Origin: Pleurostoma richardsiae
Taxonomy: Eukaryota > Ascomycota > Sordariomycetes > Calosphaeriales > Pleurostomataceae
Direction: 5' to 3'
Assembly (NCBI GenBank): GCA_030052745.1
Contig: JANBVO010000095.1
Location: 1 to 33,027, forward strand
Length of the DNA: 33,027 nt
The notes beneath the pieces are model-generated. The model saw nothing but the letters and a program-made list of their open reading frames with translations. It made no database searches and was not told the origin of the DNA. This document shows positions 29,922 through 33,027 of the stretch, one piece after another. Each line of letters opens with the position of its first letter. The first letter of the stretch is position 1. Made by a program: the position numbers and the translations under genes.

Positions 29922-31057
29922 TTACTGTTCTGGAGAACGTAGCAGACCTTCTTTCTGAGCTCCATAGGCTAAAGCGTAGGCGTATTATACCTAGATAGAA
30001 GCCAGCTTTCGAGTTATGTTCGGAGTGCGATTAATATCGAAGTCTTAAGTTAAAGGAAGGTGGAGGCTTGGTGATATATTCTGGATGTATACATCTGCAA
30101 CGCCGGTGACGACTGAAGTCGGCGTGAAGCATCACTAACTTGATGTTATGAGCTAATTATGTCGACTTGCGATGGTGATCATCGCGACGTTCTCTACTAA
30201 CGCGACCAACGAATCGAAATCCTTCACCTGAAGATCTCATCGCTTGAGTTGGTGATGCTTCGGGTTTTTGTCTAGACAAGCACCGGGCTGAGGCGCAGAT
30301 GGATGAAGGTATCCGTATGAATACTGTGGGGTAGTTGTGTAACAGTATGCTGAATGTAGGCAGCTACAGCCTTGATGTGGTTTTCCTCCACCTGTGCGCG
30401 CTATGAATTACTGGTTCACAGCGACCGCAAATAAGCGCCCTACCCGGTACTCGTCAGGCCGAGCTATACACCGCCTGGTCCGTACCCAACCACATCTGGC
30501 GTAGAGATGGGCCGCAAAATTTTGGCCATTGAGTCATCACCATGATCCTGCCCTGGTCGCAACATCCAGCCAGCCTGCATTATCTATGTACTTGTGAGGC
30601 CGTCCCATATGCCCTGTCTCCAGGCAGATGCGACGATTGGCTATCGACCTATGAAACATTCCCCGATTAGCATTTCTATAGCACTTCCTGCAAAGTAAGG
30701 ACACGTCAAGAAGAAGAGAGCCTCATTATGTACCAACAAGTATAGGCGGTCTGGACATTTTTCGGTGAGGCTGGCTACGTGTTTCGTGTTCGCCCAGCAC
30801 AGCCAGGAGCGCCCGGCCGACGTGATGGCCAACACGCGATTTTGTCTAGCTGCATATTGACAACAGGCATCAATTCTGCCACACCCAGCCTAGTCGGCTT
30901 GCCTTCGCTCATCAGTATATATCTCGCGGCTGGAAAGACGAGGAGCTTGCAAGCAGGGTAGCCTCGGGTGGTGATCTCTTTCCTACCCCACACCTGTCCT
31001 CCATTTCCGACCCGTATACACATTTCATTCCTTGATCTGTGCCGCAGAATTGCAAGC
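29922..31057. other. Gene-free stretch with nested inverted repeats and a promoter
   Basis: No ORF is supported from 29922 to about 30640, nor in the minus-strand frames further on. Nested inverted repeats lie at 30100-30261. From about 30910 a TATA-like tatatat and pyrimidine-rich sequence lead into the next gene. Confidence 0.4.
30100..30261. repeat. Nested inverted repeats (fold-back patch)
   Basis: An outer imperfect pair GAAGCATCAC(T)AACT (30126 on) and AGTTGGTGATGCTTC (30247-30261) is separated by about 100 nt and extended by ATGAG/CTCAT matches. Inside lies GCGATG-GTGAT-CATCGC (30169-30185). Just to the left is ACGCC..GACT-GA-AGTC..GGCGT (30100-30125). It could be a small fold-back element or a structured regulatory region. 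Confidence 0.45.
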
Positions 31058-31552
31058 ATGCCCAAGAGCCATAGGAGGAGCAAGGTTAAGGAGAGCAAGA
31101 CGGACAAGTTGAACCGAGTCGCCCAAGAGTACAAAAACATCCAGGAGAAACTCGATGAGACAAACAGGACTGTGGTCAGCCTCGAAACCCAATACCAAGC
31201 CGACGCGACAAATCGACATGCCTATCAGAAATCGACCTACCAGAAGCTCTCGGCGGCCTACAAGACGCAGGGTGCTCTCAGTGCTGAACTTCAGCAGAAA
31301 CAAGCCGAGTACGACAGGATTGAGGCCGAACCCGAATCGAGCAGCAGCGACGAGAGTGAGAAACGGACATCCGGGAGCAGTGTTGGGCGTGTGAGTTCGT
31401 CCGGATCAAGCGCTCCCGCAACCATCGGCTGGGATTGTGGCACCTGTGAGGCCAACAACTTCACCGACCCTTGGGGACCAGACAATATTTGTACTTGTGG
31501 TCACCGATTCTGCGACGAAGATACCCATTGTACGGCTCAGTGGAACCCCTAG
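31058..31552 (+). CDS. Coiled-coil protein with C-terminal zinc-ribbon-like motif
   Basis: The ATG at 31058 (aagcATGCCC) opens 164 codons. A basic start (MPKSHRRSKVKESKT) is followed by a coiled coil to about residue 100, a Ser/Glu linker and a C-terminal module. The module reads WDCGTC, then a loop with NFTDPWGPDN, then CTCGHRFC. CxxC plus CxCGHxxC suggests one zinc-binding ribbon, as in small fungal proteins. The upstream region has a TATA-like sequence about 145 nt away and a long pyrimidine tract, so this is likely an expressed gene. Confidence 0.65.
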   Translation: MPKSHRRSKVKESKTDKLNRVAQEYKNIQEKLDETNRTVVSLETQYQADATNRHAYQKSTYQKLSAAYKTQGALSAELQQKQAEYDRIEAEPESSSSDESEKRTSGSSVGRVSSSGSSAPATIGWDCGTCEANNFTDPWGPDNICTCGHRFCDEDTHCTAQWNP

Positions 31553-31896
31553 GACGACAACAATCAAAATGGCTTGGAGATAAGCTCGCAGGTTGTGCGG
31601 GTAGACATGTCACTTCTGGGCAGTCTCAATCGTCCATAGTGGCACATTTGTTGGCCTCACGGAAAATTGCCCGTTCGTGATGCTAGTCCGGTGCACGTTG
31701 TCTTATACATTTAATATTCCACGTCTTTTGCCCCGTGTAACCTCTGAAGCTCCTAGGGCCGCTTGCTTTGGCCATGAAACCTGTTTCGGAGGGTTCAATC
31801 GCCAACTCATCCAAACCTCAACTATCATAACTCATCTTTGACCTGCTTCCATCTTAGCTAAATCTATAAACATAGACTTTTGAAACTAGGCTTACA
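31553..31896. other. Intergenic between converging genes
   Basis: AT-rich 3' regions of the two flanking genes. No ORF of note. Confidence 0.4.
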
Positions 31897-32100
31897 CTAG
31901 GTGTGATCGGTTTTACCGTGGCAAGATGGCTCTCTGGTAGTCTGCTGCACTGTTGCTTTCTTCGCTTTGGCGGCATCGAGTTCCTCGTATAGCTTTCGAT
32001 ACTCGTCATACCACATCCTCATCTGTGCATTCGTCCCCCCCCCAGTAAGCAATGCGGAGATCTCCGCCACTTTTGCCGCGATGTCTTGTACAGAAGACAT
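31897..32100 (-). CDS. Small coiled-coil protein
   Basis: The ATG at 32100 has good context (gaccATG) and opens 67 codons: MSSVQDIAAKVAEISALLTG, then MRMWYDEYRKLYEELDAAKA and a basic Thr/Lys tail. Two amphipathic helices are separated by GGG. The frame stays open upstream without a better start. No family is recognised. Confidence 0.5.
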   Translation of the reverse strand: MSSVQDIAAKVAEISALLTGGGTNAQMRMWYDEYRKLYEELDAAKAKKATVQQTTREPSCHGKTDHT

Positions 32101-33027
32101 GGTCACGGATTGATAGTTGGGGACGCTAGGAGGCTCCGAATAGAGATTGTGAGAACATTCAGGTTGCTCGACGGAGGGAGAACATGAATCTACATATGTC
32201 CGTGATGGAAAAGATCGATGGCGCGGCTGGCGATGCAAGTAGGGTTAGTTGACTGAGGGAGAAAACAAGCCTCGGATTCTTTAGCGATGGAGACTTTGAA
32301 GTAAAGGAATAATGTCACGTGGGCACGCCACATATTTTACCCCGCCACATGGCTACAAATTAAAAGCGATGTGAAGCAAGTGGAAGTGGCTCAAGCGCCA
32401 CATTTGGTGGCTTGCGTGTCTAGCCTTAGGCGTTTCCCCCCTTCGGCTTTAGTATTCGAACTTAGAAAATACAAGACCACTGCCTCCAACCAGTGCGCTT
32501 CACGATGATCTCAGCAGAAAGGTCAAGGAGAATGTACATCACGACTGCTCGTCGCTGGATTGTGGCGGGGTAATTAATCACCTGCTGTTCGGAGGATCTG
32601 AAAAGGTTTTGCGCCCTCGTGCGTTCTTGGGACTGGTACAGTAGCGTAACAGCATGGAAAGATTAGTGCTATGATGGCGATTTACGCAGTATATGATGCA
32701 GAATGATGTTTAGCTATGGCGGTGCCCCTCTTACAGTAGCAATCAGCGAAGATACTTAAGGGTACACCTGAGAAAAAGGCTGACATGGCCGGCAAAACCG
32801 GGAATGAGTCACCAACCGTCGAAAGCCGATTTGAGCTAGGCACGCAGTGCCGTATGTCCAGGAATATAGATAGGTACAAAGCTGCATCGCATTTCAAGCC
32901 GTTTGAACCCCGTGACGACTCAACCATCGAACAACCCTCTCTGTGATACCGTACATGCGTCAGGAAGGCATATTTGCTCTCATGCGTTACCCTGGGCTGC
33001 CGTACACAAAAGTGAACCACTGGCAGC
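32101..33027. other. Gene-poor right end with small hairpins
   Basis: At 32386-32411, GTGGC-TCAAGC-GCCAC-ATTTG-GTGGC gives two alternative stems around GCCAC. The CAAGCGCCAC/GTGGCTTG arms pair best. A minus-strand frame (33020..32682) starts at GTG and has doubtful composition. I do not support a gene here. Confidence 0.4.

Noticed and set aside
32682-33020. 112-codon minus-strand ORF at the right edge
   Set aside because: It starts at GTG, has a poor composition and no domain or splice support.

Overview
The window looks like an accessory stretch of a filamentous ascomycete (Pezizomycotina) genome. The evidence is eukaryotic. Coding frames are joined across short introns (48-96 nt) with GT..AG ends and CTRAY-like branch sites. 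Genes stand alone on both strands with no operons. The recognisable families are typical of moulds: a 2EXR-domain protein, an F-box-like/nucleotidyltransferase-like protein, a fungal APH-type kinase, an H-type lectin and a bZIP-like coiled-coil protein. All splice models below were built by eye from frame continuity and splice signals, without transcripts or database searches.

Layout. 0-2.7 kb (minus strand): a gene running off the left edge, a small Cys-rich protein with a C-terminal membrane segment (two exons), and a bZIP-like coiled-coil protein. 2.7-6.8 kb: mostly gene-poor, with a plus-strand ORF for a His/acidic repeat protein and a broken minus-strand gene. 6.8-11.9 kb: a three-exon 2EXR gene, a RING-like gene, a three-exon coiled-coil microgene, and two unrecognised coding fragments. 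12.2-18.7 kb: a GC-rich block of three plus-strand genes. These are an atypical Hsp70 with a basic, nuclear-signal-like tail, a Cys/His-rich protein, and an unrecognised 566-residue protein rebuilt from two frames joined by a 56-nt intron. 18.7-21.5 kb: a gene graveyard with a membrane-segment frame, an orphan coding fragment, two copies of a 31-residue repeat resembling the C-terminal repeats of fungal NLR-type proteins, and decayed TPR units. 21.5-26.1 kb (minus strand): the F-box/NTase-like gene and the APH-type kinase gene. 26.1-33 kb: small charged-protein ORFs, an H-type lectin gene, a broken minus-strand gene, a nested inverted-repeat patch, a zinc-ribbon-like protein, and a short coiled-coil protein.

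No clear pathway links the genes. The mixture of self/non-self-type parts (NLR-like repeats, TPRs, lectin), regulatory or ubiquitin-type adaptors (F-box, RING, 2EXR), short in-frame minisatellites and gene wrecks suggests a fast-turnover compartment. The best candidate for something unusual is the Hsp70 with its two downstream unknown genes.
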